A stretch of DNA of 64,000 nucleotides from positions 38,418,825-38,482,824 of the forward strand of contig NC_030858.1 in assembly GCF_000208745.1 (NCBI RefSeq), in the 5' to 3' direction. Below are positions 13,901 through 27,677 of this stretch, piece by piece (the first letter of the stretch is position 1; the number at the start of each line of letters is the position of its first letter). The DNA comes from Theobroma cacao (taxonomy: Eukaryota; Streptophyta; Magnoliopsida; Malvales; Malvaceae). The position numbers and the translations under genes are program-made. The notes below the pieces were generated by a model. That model was given only the letters and a program-made list of their open reading frames with translations, did not search any database and had not been told where the DNA came from.

Positions 13901-16723
13901 GCTGCATCCCATCATCCGAAACACCAGCAGATAGAGAGGTTGCCCATCCTTTGGCTTTGAAAAAGTAATGCAGGCTTCCTTTGCCCTCTGAAAAATGTAA
14001 AAAAAAAAGGGAAAAAGTTATTACTTTCCAGCTTTAGAACACATGGCCAGCCATGTAAATTGGTCATAATTTCAGCAGCATAAAAAAGTGTAAGTGAATT
14101 ATTCAACAATAAAGAGAGAAAAGCGGAAAAAATGAAAAGAAATTCAAGGAATAAACATGGAATTTGCAGCCAATTAGAAACACTATTTATAGTACAAAGA
14201 CCATAGTCAGGTATCAGGAACCACTTATTACACATCAAACATTAGAAATATTCCCATTCTCTTCATGCATGATGAGCTCAACCCCATGCACAAATATGCA
14301 TCCTTTTCTTTTTATTATTATTATTTCCATGAGCAGCCTCCTACTTAAGCAATAAGATAATGCAGAATTATATTACCATGCCCAAGAAGATGAGCCAAAT
14401 AAGCTTCCGGTTTCTTCAGATACTCTTGCAAAAGACAAGGCAGTGTCCACCGTAATTCAAGGATATGAACATCCTTAACTGCCTGTAACCTGTAAAGTTT
14501 ACCAGCTCTCCAGACAGGACCTTCCACCGTAAACTCTGGCCTTCCTAGAGAACCTTGTCTGACGTCCAAAAACAATTCGACAACCCATTGCTGAAGTAAA
14601 TCCAAAGGCTCTACATCATAAACAAGTATCATCATCATTACTATACCATAAAAAAATGCAAACACAGATTTTAGGTACAAATGACATCATAATTTCTTCC
14701 AACTGCCACATAAATAATCACTGCTGAACTTCCTTAAAAAAGTTAGAATTAATGTTTGGATAGGTTATAAACTTAAAGCATAAGGTAAAAAATTGGCTAT
14801 CTAAACAAGTTAAAAGGGACAAGAAAAATTAAACAAAATTTTGAGTAAAAAAAAGAAAGAGGCAGGAGTTTGGTAAAAGAATATCAGTGACAATAAATGA
14901 AGTCCCAAGTTAGGAATTGTTTCCAGCAGGGAGTGATAGAGAAACTCTAACCAGTGGACACAAATCTAGAGTATCACATAACTTACCACCACCAATTACC
15001 ACTAACTTCATCAGTCCACCATGGTAATAATCTTTGTACAATTCTAGTATTTGTTTGCGTAGATCAATCCCTTTCTCAACAGCATCGACCAGGCTCTTCT
15101 TGTTCCCTTCCATTTAAGAAAAAGAAAATACTCATTTTCTTCCCAACAGCGTAAACAAATCAATCAGAGAGAGAATACCAAAGGTGGGAGTCTCACCCCA
15201 GGAGAATGTGTTAAAAGGGTGGCCATGTTCAGATGTATGGCACTGCAGTTGCTGAAGGCGGAAACTATCATTTTGCAAAGCCTGGTTAAATTCTACAATC
15301 CAATTTTGGTTTAAATTACAGTTCCATTCAGAAATCATAAACATACCATTAGCACATGCAATAAAAAGTATAAACTAAGGGCAACAGAAAATTGAGCTTT
15401 ATAAAAAATTGGAGAAACAAACAAAAAGAAAAGAGATGGGGGAGTGGGGGCGATGATGTTAAAAGACAGACAGATAGTAGACTCAGATAAGTGATGCACA
15501 CCTGAATCCACAGCAAGCACCTCTCGTTCCATGGCTTCAAGTTTCACAAGGGGTGAAATAAAAAACTGAGAAAATCTGATAAAGAAAAAAGATCAACATA
15601 AGTCTCTCAGCGCTACCATAATTTAGGAAATCAGTACCAAAACAACAACCAAATTATTGCTCCATTAAAAATCTCCACTGCAAAAACCTGAATGCCAAAC
15701 AATGGAAAGTGAAGAGGAAAAAATTACTTCATTAACTAAAGTTTTGTCCGTTAAAGTTTCAGCATTTACCTTCTTAAAGCACCCTTGAGAAATTCTCTTT
15801 CAACTTCAAAATGGTAGCAGCTATGCTCTGCTTCCGTATATGCATTTGATGAGCCACCATGTTTGGATAAGTAACTATCATACTAGCAAACAAAAAGACT
15901 CAAAGTGGTAGGCCAAACAATAATTATATCACCAAACTAAAATCAACATACTGCTTAGGTTAACAATTGTTGAAGCAAGCAAAAAAATTGATGGATTAAA
16001 TGCAGCTATTTCATGTTCAACTAAACCAAAAAAAAGAAAAAAAAAACAGAGAATGTAAGGCAAAATTGATGAACAGAATATGGACGAACAGACCTCGTTT
16101 TCATCTGGAAATTCGGTACTTCCCATGAACAGCATGTGTTCTACAAGGAAATAAAGCTTCATGAATATTAGGCACTAGGCAGAAACAAGTCTGTCCCTCT
16201 GAGTGACCAAAATGGAAAGAGAAGAAAAGTGAAAGTAGTGAAACCTAGAAAATGAGCAAGACCCTGCGCCTCGGGAGGGTCGGATAAGCTGCCAAATCCT
16301 ACACACATTGCCGCCGCTGCCTGCAACCAAATTCAAAATCAATCTCATTTCCGGTCCGGTCAATCATTATGAGAAGGTGAAAAAAGAGCAGAGCAGAAGA
16401 AAAACCTTTTTAGTCTGAGAGGACTTGTCTTCAATCTGTTTCTCCTCCTCCTCCTCCTCGTCTTCTTCATCTTCATCTTCGTCTTCTTCGTCGTCATCTT
16501 CATCTCCATCTTCATCTTCGTCGTCTTCATCTTCTTCAGCTTCAGGCTCACTCTTAACTAGCAAATGGGAATCTTGAGAAAGCCCGTCAGGGTAAATCTG
16601 GGGATCGTGAACAAGCAAAGCAACGAGGCCATTGTGGAGCTCGATTACTCTGTAGAGTCGCCGATCGTTTGGAGGCTTAATCACCACGCTGTCTGATGAG
16701 TATTTCAATCCGCCCGCAACCAT
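7990..16723 (-). CDS. NRDC: Nardilysin-like M16 zinc metalloprotease
   Basis: Insulinase-family (M16A) peptidase, plant nardilysin type (compare Arabidopsis At1g06900), cleaving peptides, classically at dibasic sites. Nineteen exons: 16406-16723, 16245-16320, 16094-16140, 15770-15882, 15502-15575, 15197-15292, 14987-15106, 14377-14610, 13839-13987, 13312-13468, 12579-12728, 11848-12227, 11047-11196, 10541-10723, 9768-9971, 9554-9660, 8957-9110, 8654-8775, 7990-8233. Total 3078 nt, 1025 aa, the family's usual size. The inverted zinc motif is H129-F-L-E132-H133; the third ligand is E210, the expected 76 residues further on. Residues 59-94 are an almost pure Asp/Glu tract, the nardilysin hallmark, here just before the catalytic motif. 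The C-terminal half keeps the M16 pattern EQLGYVVQ. The start MVAGG (ATG 16723, AAAATGG context) is the first in-frame ATG. A complete gene with no break seen. Confidence 0.93.
11321..11340 (+). other. G-quadruplex motif in nardilysin intron
   Basis: Twenty bases GGGGAGGGGGGGAGGGGGGG on the plus strand, inside the intron between exons 12 and 13 of the minus-strand protease gene. The G-rich strand is therefore the transcribed template; the nascent RNA is C-rich. Seen directly; folding is inferred. Confidence 0.7.
11605..11685. repeat. 47-bp-period direct duplication in nardilysin intron
   Basis: Two near-identical copies starting AACGGTAAACAA at 11605 and 11652, each followed by an ACTAAGAGTATGAGTCAA segment. 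One mismatch was seen in the shared stretch. It looks like a small recent tandem duplication in an intron. Confidence 0.7.
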
Positions 16724-17302
16724 TTTAAATTTTCTTGTTTGAAATTTGGTTGGATTTCTAGTTGATAAAAGGTTTTCAATTCTACATTTCAAGTGTGTGC
16801 CGAAGCCGAAGCCAAAGCCGAACCCAAACCCAAAACTATGGCTGTCGCCCTCTAGTCTCTAGTCTTAGGTCGCCCTTTATTGAAACGCAAACGAATAAAA
16901 AATATTCCTCTTTGAAACAGATTGTCTAATGTCCATTGTACTTAAGCTTATAGACGGTAAAGGCCTGTCCATGGTCCTACGGCCCAAAGCTCCACGTCCA
17001 ACCATCACAACATCAACACTTATATTTTTTTTGAGAAGGGTCATCTCATTAACAAATCAAATGCTCGAATACAAATATCAACACTCATTTGTTGTTATTT
17101 ATGTTCCAAATTCAAATCATTGTTTGCGTATGATGATTGGAGTGCAAGACCATTTTGGATTCTCTCACTTGTGATTCTCAGCTAATCTAATCTCATCTGA
17201 TCATCAAACGCAAAGAAAAATCTTCTAATGCCAACAATCTTGTTAATGGAAAACTCTTCCTCCCCAACAACCAGAAACTGCCCTGGCCCAACCCATGCAC
17301 TC
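16724..17302. other. Divergent intergenic region, nardilysin / LTP
   Basis: About 580 bp between the divergently transcribed protease and the first lipid transfer protein. It has short direct repeats of an AAGCCGAA/AACCCAAA type near 16801-16835 and no open frame I can support. Confidence 0.5.
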
Positions 17303-17309
17303 TATAAGA
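17303..17309 (+). promoter_or_regulatory. Probable TATA box of LTP copy 1
   Basis: TATAAGA lies 54 bp upstream of the ATG at 17363. It predicts a start near 17335 and a leader under 30 nt. This decides the start codon: the in-frame ATG at 17228 would lie upstream of the transcript and would bury the signal peptide. Confidence 0.6.
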
Positions 17310-17362
17310 AGGCTAGAGCCAGCCCCATTCGTGGATCGCATAACAAATTAAGCGGCAAAAAC

Positions 17363-17800
17363 ATGCCAAAGGTGGGGTTGATGCTCTTGCTTGTTTCCAT
17401 GTTGGTGGCTGCTGTCCCTCGTCATGTCAATGCAGCCATAACATGCGAAGAGGTGACCTACTATCTTATTCCATGCATTGGCTATGGTGTCTTCGGAGGG
17501 ACAGTGGCTCCAAGTTGCTGCACAGGTATCAAGACTCTGGACGCTGCTGCCAAAACCACGGAAGATCGCAGGGAGAAATGCAACTGCGTTAAGGAAGGTG
17601 CCGCCAGAATCCCTGGACTCAACTACACCCGTGTTAATGAGATCCCTGGATTACGTGGAACTACTTGTCCTTACAAGGTCACCCCTGATGTGGATTGCTC
17701 AAAGTATGTAGGCTTTCCTTCTCTTCTTGATCTAGTACTGAATTGTTGAGTGACTTTCTTTACTAAATGCATGACCTTTCGCTGCTGCAGGGTGAACTGA
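17363..17800 (+). CDS. Type 1 lipid transfer protein, copy 1 (shifted seventh cysteine)
   Basis: Small secreted protein that binds lipids in a tunnel held by four disulfides; roles in cuticle, wall and defence. Two exons: 17363-17703 and 17791-17800 (last codons K-V-N-stop), 116 aa. Signal peptide about residues 1-24 (MPKVGLMLLLVSMLVAAVPR plus HVNA); mature protein about 92 aa. Cysteine spacing is C-x9-C-x13-CC-x19-CxC as expected. The canonical seventh Cys is Arg (codon CGT, 17654-17656), and a Cys sits four residues later in TTCPYK. There are still eight cysteines, with C6 to C7 spacing of 26 instead of 22. Tandem with copy 2, 1.2 kb downstream, same strand, same intron position. Type 1 LTP fold is clear; altered disulfide geometry is inferred. 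Confidence 0.92.
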
Positions 17801-18848
17801 TCAACTGAGCCTGCAAGAGCTACCAAGGGTGTTCTGTCTTTTATGATGAAGATGAAGTTTCTTGTATCTACAGTAATTTCAGTGTGAAATTTAACAAATA
17901 AGATCATGTTTGGCCATATTTACAGTTCAATCTAATAATGAACTTAGTTTCTTTGATCATTGATCAAGAAGTAATTCATATGTCTTCTGCCTACAAATAT
18001 TACATATATACATATATATATATATATATATATGCATGCATATATATTATTGCATTCTGTTACGTGCCAGTTATGATGTAAGAATACCCAATGGCTTCCT
18101 CTGTTAAGAAAGCATAGGAGGAATGCCTCAAGTTCTAAAGTCAAATGAGCTACTGCACCATCCAAACTTCAAACATACATTGATCCTTAACTTTCTTTAA
18201 TGGCGGGTAAAGTTTCCATTTGTTCATATCTAAATGGCAGAGCAAAAAAGTAAAATAATGTCCCAGAACAAAAAATGAAATATCAGGAATGTTTTTCCAA
18301 AGCTCCTCGCATTAGATGTAATCAATACTATACGATCAACAAAATAATTCCAAGGAAGAGAACAAATCTTATCATTAACTTTGCTCTGAGTGCCTAAAAG
18401 AATGAGTGCATGGAGGAGGAGAAGGTTTATGAGTTGGGCGGGCACGTTTTAACCAAATATGAAGCTGGGGCGACGCCAATTTCCCATAGATAAGATAAGG
18501 TACTGAGGTTGTTTCAGTCATCCCACCTGTTGAGGTTGCGTGATTCTATCACTCACTTGTAAGTTCTAAGCCGCTGCCAGTTCATTGAGCATCCAATTGT
18601 CAATGGAGCTCCAAAATCAACTTACGCAAAGCCCTTCTCAACAGGAAGGATGATGACCACTTTGGACTCTCTCACTGACAGTCATCTTAACGGTAGAAAA
18701 TTCTTCTGATTTGAATTTTCTTTATTGTCCGATTACCGACAATCACGTTAACTGCAATATCATCTGAACTTTAGCCATAATTTTCTGCCATCCATTTTGA
18801 CTAGGGATACCATAGCTAGATATCTCCTGGACCAACCACTCTTGTCTC
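17801..18848. other. Spacer between the two LTP genes
   Basis: About 1 kb holding the 3' UTR of copy 1, an AT microsatellite and the promoter of copy 2. No further gene copy or fragment with the LTP cysteine pattern was seen. Confidence 0.55.
18001..18049. repeat. AT dinucleotide microsatellite
   Basis: Alternating TA run interrupted by a CATGCATG core, between the two LTP genes. Confidence 0.85.
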
Positions 18849-18856
18849 TATATAAA
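18849..18856 (+). promoter_or_regulatory. TATA box of LTP copy 2
   Basis: TATATAAA about 105 bp upstream of the ATG at 18961. It predicts a start near 18885 and a leader of about 75 nt. Confidence 0.75.
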
Positions 18857-18960
18857 CGCAATAGCTAGCAAAGTATATACTCATTACAAATCAAAGTTAT
18901 ACATAGCAAAATTTCTTTAAAAAAAGAGTTACTACTATATATAGCAACACAAGTAAAACC

Positions 18961-19424
18961 ATGGCTTGGTCTAAGGTCTTCAAGGTGGCATTCGGGGCGC
19001 TGCTGGTTTCCATGTTGGTAGCCGCACCTTATGTTAATGCAACCATATCATGCGAACAGGTGACCAACTGGCTGACCCCGTGTATCACCTACGGGCTCTT
19101 TGGGGGCACCGTGCCACCAGGTTGTTGTGAAGGCATTAAAACACTCAATGCTGCATCCAATACCACTGAGGATCGTAGGGCTCAATGCAACTGCGTTAAA
19201 GAAGGCGCTGCGAAAATCCCTGGACTCAACTACGACCGTGTTAATGAGCTGCCTGGTAAATGTGGAACTACATGCCCCTACAAGCTCAGTTACGACCTTG
19301 ATTGCTCCAAGTAAGCCCTCTTTCTCTCTTTATAATCATAAGTAATTCCCAGTGTTACTGTTACACTAACTTCAAGTACTGATTGCATGGTTGTGGATTG
19401 TGATTATGCTGCAGAGTAAACTAA
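18961..19424 (+). CDS. Type 1 lipid transfer protein, copy 2 (nine cysteines)
   Basis: Paralogue of copy 1, secreted lipid binder. Exons 18961-19310 and 19415-19424; 119 aa, ending C-S-K-V-N. Signal peptide about residues 1-27 (MAWSKVFKVAFGALLVSMLV plus AAPYVNA). The mature protein has the standard C-x9-C-x13-CC-x19-CxC-x22-C-x13-C pattern, plus a ninth Cys (codon 19273-19275) four residues after C7, in GKCGTTCPYK. That extra Cys is the one copy 1 retains after losing C7. If the short intron is kept, translation stops at once (AAG TAA) and loses only the last two residues. Mature identity with copy 1 is high by eye, so a tandem duplication is likely. A TATA box is present and an AATAAA-like signal lies near 19627. 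Confidence 0.94.
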
Positions 19425-21275
19425 GCGTGTGCGTACGTGCAAGGATGTATGTTCTGCACCCACAAACCGAAGATAGAATAACAATTAAGTCTATCTCCTG
19501 CTAGACTCATTCCTAATTCTAGACTTGGGAGTTTAATAAACTGAAACTTGTATTGTTGCAGCCGAAAATAATGATATGACGATAGCGTTGCTCATGATAG
19601 GGTTCTATGTAATGAACTTCTCATGAATAATAAAGCAAGAAAATACGAGTACTGCTACTGCTACTCTTTTCTTTTGTCCACTGATAATTATTGGTGTTTT
19701 ATACTTGTTGCACATAATTATTAGCATGGTGATGACTTCTTACTTACACACATAATGAGATCTGCATTAATCTATATTGCTGATGAGGAACCCGGTTGCA
19801 GTATGTATAAAAAGTTTATACAATTCTATTATGGGAATGGATCGTGCAGATGGTTGATGGGAATCATTACTTAACTTTACCAGCTAATCTCATGGTGACC
19901 AGGTGATCATGAGAATCTAATTAAACATTGCCAGTCAATTGTCAAGATAAGTGATTCTACAGCACAACATGGAAAATAGGAATGGCTTCTGCGAATGCAA
20001 ACGGAAGTTTCCGAATGGAAAATTAATATACAGTGTAACAAAGACAAGACGATCATTGTAAACAACAAACCGAAGCTGTAATTGGAATTACGTGGAGACA
20101 CTGTGGTTCTTGGCACGAAAGGCCAATCCATGATAGGACCCTGTCATTTACAGATATATTGTCATGGCACAAGGCATTTCGCTCAAAATGGTAGCCGCCA
20201 ACTTCTACTTTAGTTGGCTGGCCCCCGTATGAAAAGACTTGATAGATCATCGTTCAACGCTTCATTACAGGCACGATTAATGCATCATCATCTGGTCACT
20301 TCCTTTTTTTCATTTTAATTTTCTGCCCTTCATCCTACACTAACGGAAAATATGAAATAGAACCAATCCTACATCATTGTCAGTGAGTCAGTTTATGGAC
20401 GCAACAGAGCATTATCGTCTTATCATCACAACCTTGAAAGGTGGGACCAACTTGTCAATTGATTAGGCAAATGCACGACTAGAGCTAGAGCTTGCTAAGA
20501 AAACTAATTCATTGACTAGGTCTCTTGACTCCTGGGTTGAAAAATCAATTGCCTATCAAGGAGAGAGCGATCAACACTATTTCCTACCCACTTTGGCAAT
20601 CAATGGCGGTGCATCTCAGGAACCACCAAGCTAGGCGTTCATGAGAAAATGTTGCCAGATTTTCATCAGCCAGGTTAGTCAAAGTGAGTAAATGATTCAG
20701 CCCAATGTTAAGCAGAGTCCATACTTTTGCATTTTCCTGTAAGTTTATTGGGGAGAAAGTTTATGATTGCAGCCATGGTTTAAGCTAAATGGAAAGGAAG
20801 GCCTCAAAAACGTGGAGAAAGGATGAAAAGGGACAGTGTGAAACAAAGAGAGAACGTCAGAAGCCTCGTGCTAATCATGAATGAATGTTCGGGAACGATT
20901 AAACACAGTTAACCAAAGATCTTAACAAATAAGATAAAAAGAAATGGATGTGATCATGGTAGTATCTCATCACTAATGGGAATAGGTTTTCATTCCCATA
21001 CATATGTTCCATCAAGCCAATAGAACAAAATTTGAACATTGAAGAAAGAACCCTTGAACAACGCATAAAAACCTAATTAAGAAGGTCTCCCTGTTTCTGG
21101 GAAAACCCTAAGAATAAACAATCAAGACTTGATCCCACAACCATGAATGGAATAAATAATAAAACAAATGAAGAGTATTTTCTCTAACCGACTGCATGTC
21201 AGTCTATTAACAAACGTTACAAACCTATCACACAACAATGAGATAAATAAGTCAGCGAGTCAGAAGCCAATGGTG
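19425..21275. other. Intergenic: LTP copy 2 3' UTR to bZIP 3' UTR
   Basis: About 1.85 kb with the two converging 3' UTRs. Nothing else I can support; short antisense frames at 19907-20250 look like chance. Confidence 0.5.
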
Positions 21276-24088
<2,813 letters not shown>

Positions 24089-25327
24089 CACCACCGCGAT
24101 TCTTCTTTTTCTTCTTCTTCTTCTTCTCTCATTGAACCACCATCATAGAAATAGAAACAAAATAAAAAGAAATAAAAATGGCAGTTTCTATAACCGTGTA
24201 AAATGGCCTCTCTTTCTTTTTCTTTTTACTCTATTTTTTCCATTACAATGAAAGAATTTCTTTACCTTTTATCAATAATAATAACAATAATAATAGTAAT
24301 AATAATGTAAAAAATCCAATCATCCTACTAACTAAACCACGTGTGCCCACTGTTGAATGTCCATGTTAACACACAACCCATAGATGCTTTAGGTCCAATA
24401 ACTTTCCACGCGCAAATAGGTTAAAGGCCCATGAGGGAATGAGCCCTGAGCCCCTGACCACGATGCACACAGGCGTTGAACAGAGTCCAGCGAGAAGGCC
24501 TCTCAAATGGGTCAGGATTTGCAATTATCATAGGATGGGAAGGGAATAGAAGGGGAGGGTAATTAGCTTTAAAGCATGTTGCCGTCACTTTCATTCTTAA
24601 TCAAAATGAAAATTGGGTTGGGGAAAAAGAGTAAAAAGCAAAGCATGAACGTCCAAAATCATTATTGTGTTGGTGGGATCAAACATTTCTGTCACTAGAG
24701 TCTCAGCCAAAATCATGAAGAATTGAAGCCATGGCCATTAGCTCGAGAAGAATAAAAAAAGGCCCACCAAACTCACAAATCTAACATTCGTGACCACCCC
24801 AAAAATATCTACTTCATCTTTATCCCTCTTTCTAGATATATATCTTCTCATTGCTGCTATCTAACATGCTACTGCCAGCCTTAATTTAGAGATGTTGAAC
24901 TTTTCCTACCCTTGAGCATCTTTCAAGTATGGTAGGAGGGCGAGAAGAGCGTTCATGGACAGGGACCATTAATATCAGGTAAGTAAGGAAATCTCTTCTT
25001 TCTTATTATCTTTGAGAAAGTCATTGAATATGGCAAATGAGGACCATTTTCGTTCAGTTGGCTGGATTCCTGTATTCTCTGGTCCCAAATTAAGATAATT
25101 ATCATTCCTAGGCACCCTTTTATCTATTCCTTGGTGACCAAGCAGATACTCCAGTTTCCATGGTTTTATCTGGTTGGAATATGAGCCAGCATATCTGTAG
25201 CCTAAAAGATCTTCAGCTACCTTAACCCAAACATTAAGGGAAAAAAAAATCAGAATTGAAAATCCCCGTTTCCCGCAGTTTCCAAGTTTGGCTGCAAGTT
25301 GCAAGTCGGAGTTCTTTATAGCAAGCC
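24089..25327. other. Divergent promoter region, bZIP / ATL
   Basis: About 1.2 kb. It starts with a CTT triplet run (about 24103-24128), which lies in the bZIP leader as GAA repeats, then an ATA/ATT triplet run near 24270-24308, then ordinary sequence. No gene is supported. Confidence 0.5.
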
Positions 25328-25921
25328 ATGGTGACTCCTCAATACCGCCCACATCGGCTGTTCCTAGACATGGAAACCGCGATGCCGCCAATCAGCTTAA
25401 ACAGTACTATTGGCTCCTACACCAGTGAGGCCAATTTTGACAACAACATGGTCATAGTCCTAGCAGCTTTGCTCTGTGCATTGATTTGTGCTCTCGGGTT
25501 GAATTCAGCTGTCCGTTGTGCTCTAAGATGTGGCTACAGTTTTGGTTTTGGGACCCCGGAGCAGACCCCAGCACGCCAGCTGGCTTCTACTACAGGCGTC
25601 AAGAAGAGTGCATTGAGCCAGATTCCAGTGGTAGCATTTGGATCGGGGCTAAATCTTACCGTGACAGATTGTCCAATTTGCCTTGGAGAGTTTGCAGAAG
25701 GCGAGAAGGTCAGAATTCTCCCCAAGTGCAGCCACGGTTTTCATGCTAGGTGTATAGACACATGGCTGTTGTCAAACTCGTCGTGTCCATTGTGCCGGCA
25801 GGCCTTGCTCGATAATACAACAAGCTGCAATGCAGAAGAGGTGAATTTCATAGTCGGGTTGCCTGAAAATGGGGCAAGCAGTGGACAACCTAGCTTGGGG
25901 GAGGGGGAGCGACATCAATGA
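25328..25921 (+). CDS. ATL-type RING-H2 E3 ubiquitin ligase
   Basis: Membrane-anchored RING-H2 ligase of the plant ATL family, which passes ubiquitin from an E2 to targets, often in defence or hormone response. Intronless, 197 aa, as usual for ATLs. One membrane span at about residues 41-63 (MVIVLAALLCALICALGLNS), then a basic stretch and TGVKKSALSQIP, in the place of the family's GLD motif but without it being exact. The RING-H2 has Cys115, Cys118, Cys134, His136, His139, Cys142, Cys153, Cys156, with the conserved IDTWL between. Start ATG at 25328 (GCCATGG context); the ATG at 25370 is a possible alternative. The tail after residue 160 is polar and not conserved. The substrate is unknown. 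Confidence 0.93.
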   Translation: MVTPQYRPHRLFLDMETAMPPISLNSTIGSYTSEANFDNNMVIVLAALLCALICALGLNSAVRCALRCGYSFGFGTPEQTPARQLASTTGVKKSALSQIPVVAFGSGLNLTVTDCPICLGEFAEGEKVRILPKCSHGFHARCIDTWLLSNSSCPLCRQALLDNTTSCNAEEVNFIVGLPENGASSGQPSLGEGERHQ

Positions 25922-27677
25922 GGTGACTGTAGCTTGATTGATCGCAGAAAAATATCTAGCTAGGAGGAGCTTCTGTTATGCTCTCGGAAACTTTTGTATT
26001 CTTCTGTCGGGTGAAAAAGAGAAAAGCTCCCGTGCCCACATCCCTCTCTCCTGTACTTTTCCATTTGCTTCTTACGAAGGAGTATACAGCTCTAAAACTG
26101 GTAAAATAATAGCACTAGTTAGCAAATTTGGTTTACACATCACCTTTAAGACAATTTGGAAATATTAGTATTAGTTATTAATGTAGGATTAGACCGGTCT
26201 AGTGAAGAGATGTACGTAAAGTTTAATCTAATAATGATACTATTTGACGAGGATTACTGATTATGCTTTTAGACCAATCCCTCGTGTTTCGACAACTCAT
26301 CCTTAAAATCCTATAAATGCTTGTTATCTATTTTGGGAGGGGGCTTCACTCATTGAAAAAGGAAGGTTGGAGGAAGCCTTGGATAACTGGAGTAAGAATG
26401 TTGGAATTTCCATTCTATTCTTTGTTTATCAAGTCTTTTGGCTCTAGTCATCACACATAAATTCGCAGTTGGTTTTGATGTTTACACATAAATTTTCTTT
26501 CCTCGTAGTTTCCAATGTTTTCCATGTTTTTCCAATTGAGGTCAATGTGGCTATCGTTTCCTCAGCATAATTTTTTTTTTAAGTCCTCTCTGCCGGCCAT
26601 AGTCGAGTATATGTGCTCAACATTTAGTTGGGTTAACCATCTTGCGTAATGTTGCATAGACCCAATTTAGTTTCTGTGTAGTGTGTTAACCCAAGCCAAA
26701 GTATCTATAGGTCAACTATCTACAAAACCTCGCCAAAAAGAGTTTTATTCTCGTTGGGTTTTCGATTCCAAAATTGGAGCTGTTATTCACATTGGATTCA
26801 AAGTTAAACAGAGAGCAGAAGCCAGAGTACCCTGTAATTTACAAATTGGCAGTAGGTTCTATAGAGAAATAGAAAATTTCTCCTTATTTTACCAGCATCC
26901 TAAGGAGGTATTTCGTTTTTGTCTTTATATATATATATATATAGATATAGATATAGATAGATAGATAAAAGGAGGGTTCAATAGAATATGAATGGCAACC
27001 ACAGACTCAAGGGTTCTTTGAGATGTACAGAAGATGCTGACGACTTTTCTTTTGAATGGCAACGGCAGACTTTGAATATTTATGACTCGGGTTCTTTTTT
27101 GATGCAACCACCCGGGGGATCTGGGCATTTATGGGGTAGGCTTGTACCGTGTGGCTACTCCATAGTTATGTTCAGTTGCTAGGGAGGTGTTGACTTGGAA
27201 GGTCGTGTACAGTTTACGACTCTGCTAACCTAAATTGTTAAGAGGGTGGCGGGTTTTGCTTTTGTTTGTCTTTTGGAAAGGTATAGGAAGGGCTCTGTTG
27301 TTTTTCTGGGAAGAGTATCGTAGGCTTTGTGTGTTTGTGATCTCTTTGTTTACAGCCCTTGGGGACTGGTTATGTGATGATTAAGGTCTGTTACCCCCAA
27401 ATAGGCGAGTAACAGACTTTAATCAAGCATGTACTTCTCCCAGAGGTGATCCTTTGGTACCCTCTGCTTCGAAATGAACAACAACTTTCAAAAAAAAAAT
27501 GTGAAATTTATAGCATCACAAAAGTAAAGCATCCTATTACTGATCCCTCACTGAATGGGTTGAAAGAATTGCGAAACCAGCAACAACATAAAGATTAAAA
27601 GAGCAAAACGAATTAGTGCAATTTTGGCAAAATATTCATTATCATAATATATGTGATTGGAATAAAACTTGGGAACT
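25922..27677. other. Intergenic: ATL 3' side, possible decayed retroposon
   Basis: About 1.75 kb. An AT/ATAG microsatellite lies in the middle. The stretch 26980-27499 is less AT-rich than its surroundings and ends CAACAACTTTCAAAAAAAAA, the look of the 3' end of a LINE or other retroposon. I found no matching target duplication. Confidence 0.35.
26929..26967. repeat. AT / ATAG microsatellite
   Basis: TATATA run passing into GATATA and GATA units. Confidence 0.85.

Noticed and set aside
16724..16792. N-terminal extension of nardilysin
   Set aside because: The frame is open but begins with TTG, not ATG; the first ATG is at 16723 in good context.
17228..17362. 45-residue extension of LTP copy 1
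   Set aside because: It would mask the signal peptide, and the TATA box lies inside it.
24089..24094. Two extra residues before the bZIP start
   Set aside because: The codon at 24094 is GTG; the first ATG is at 24088.
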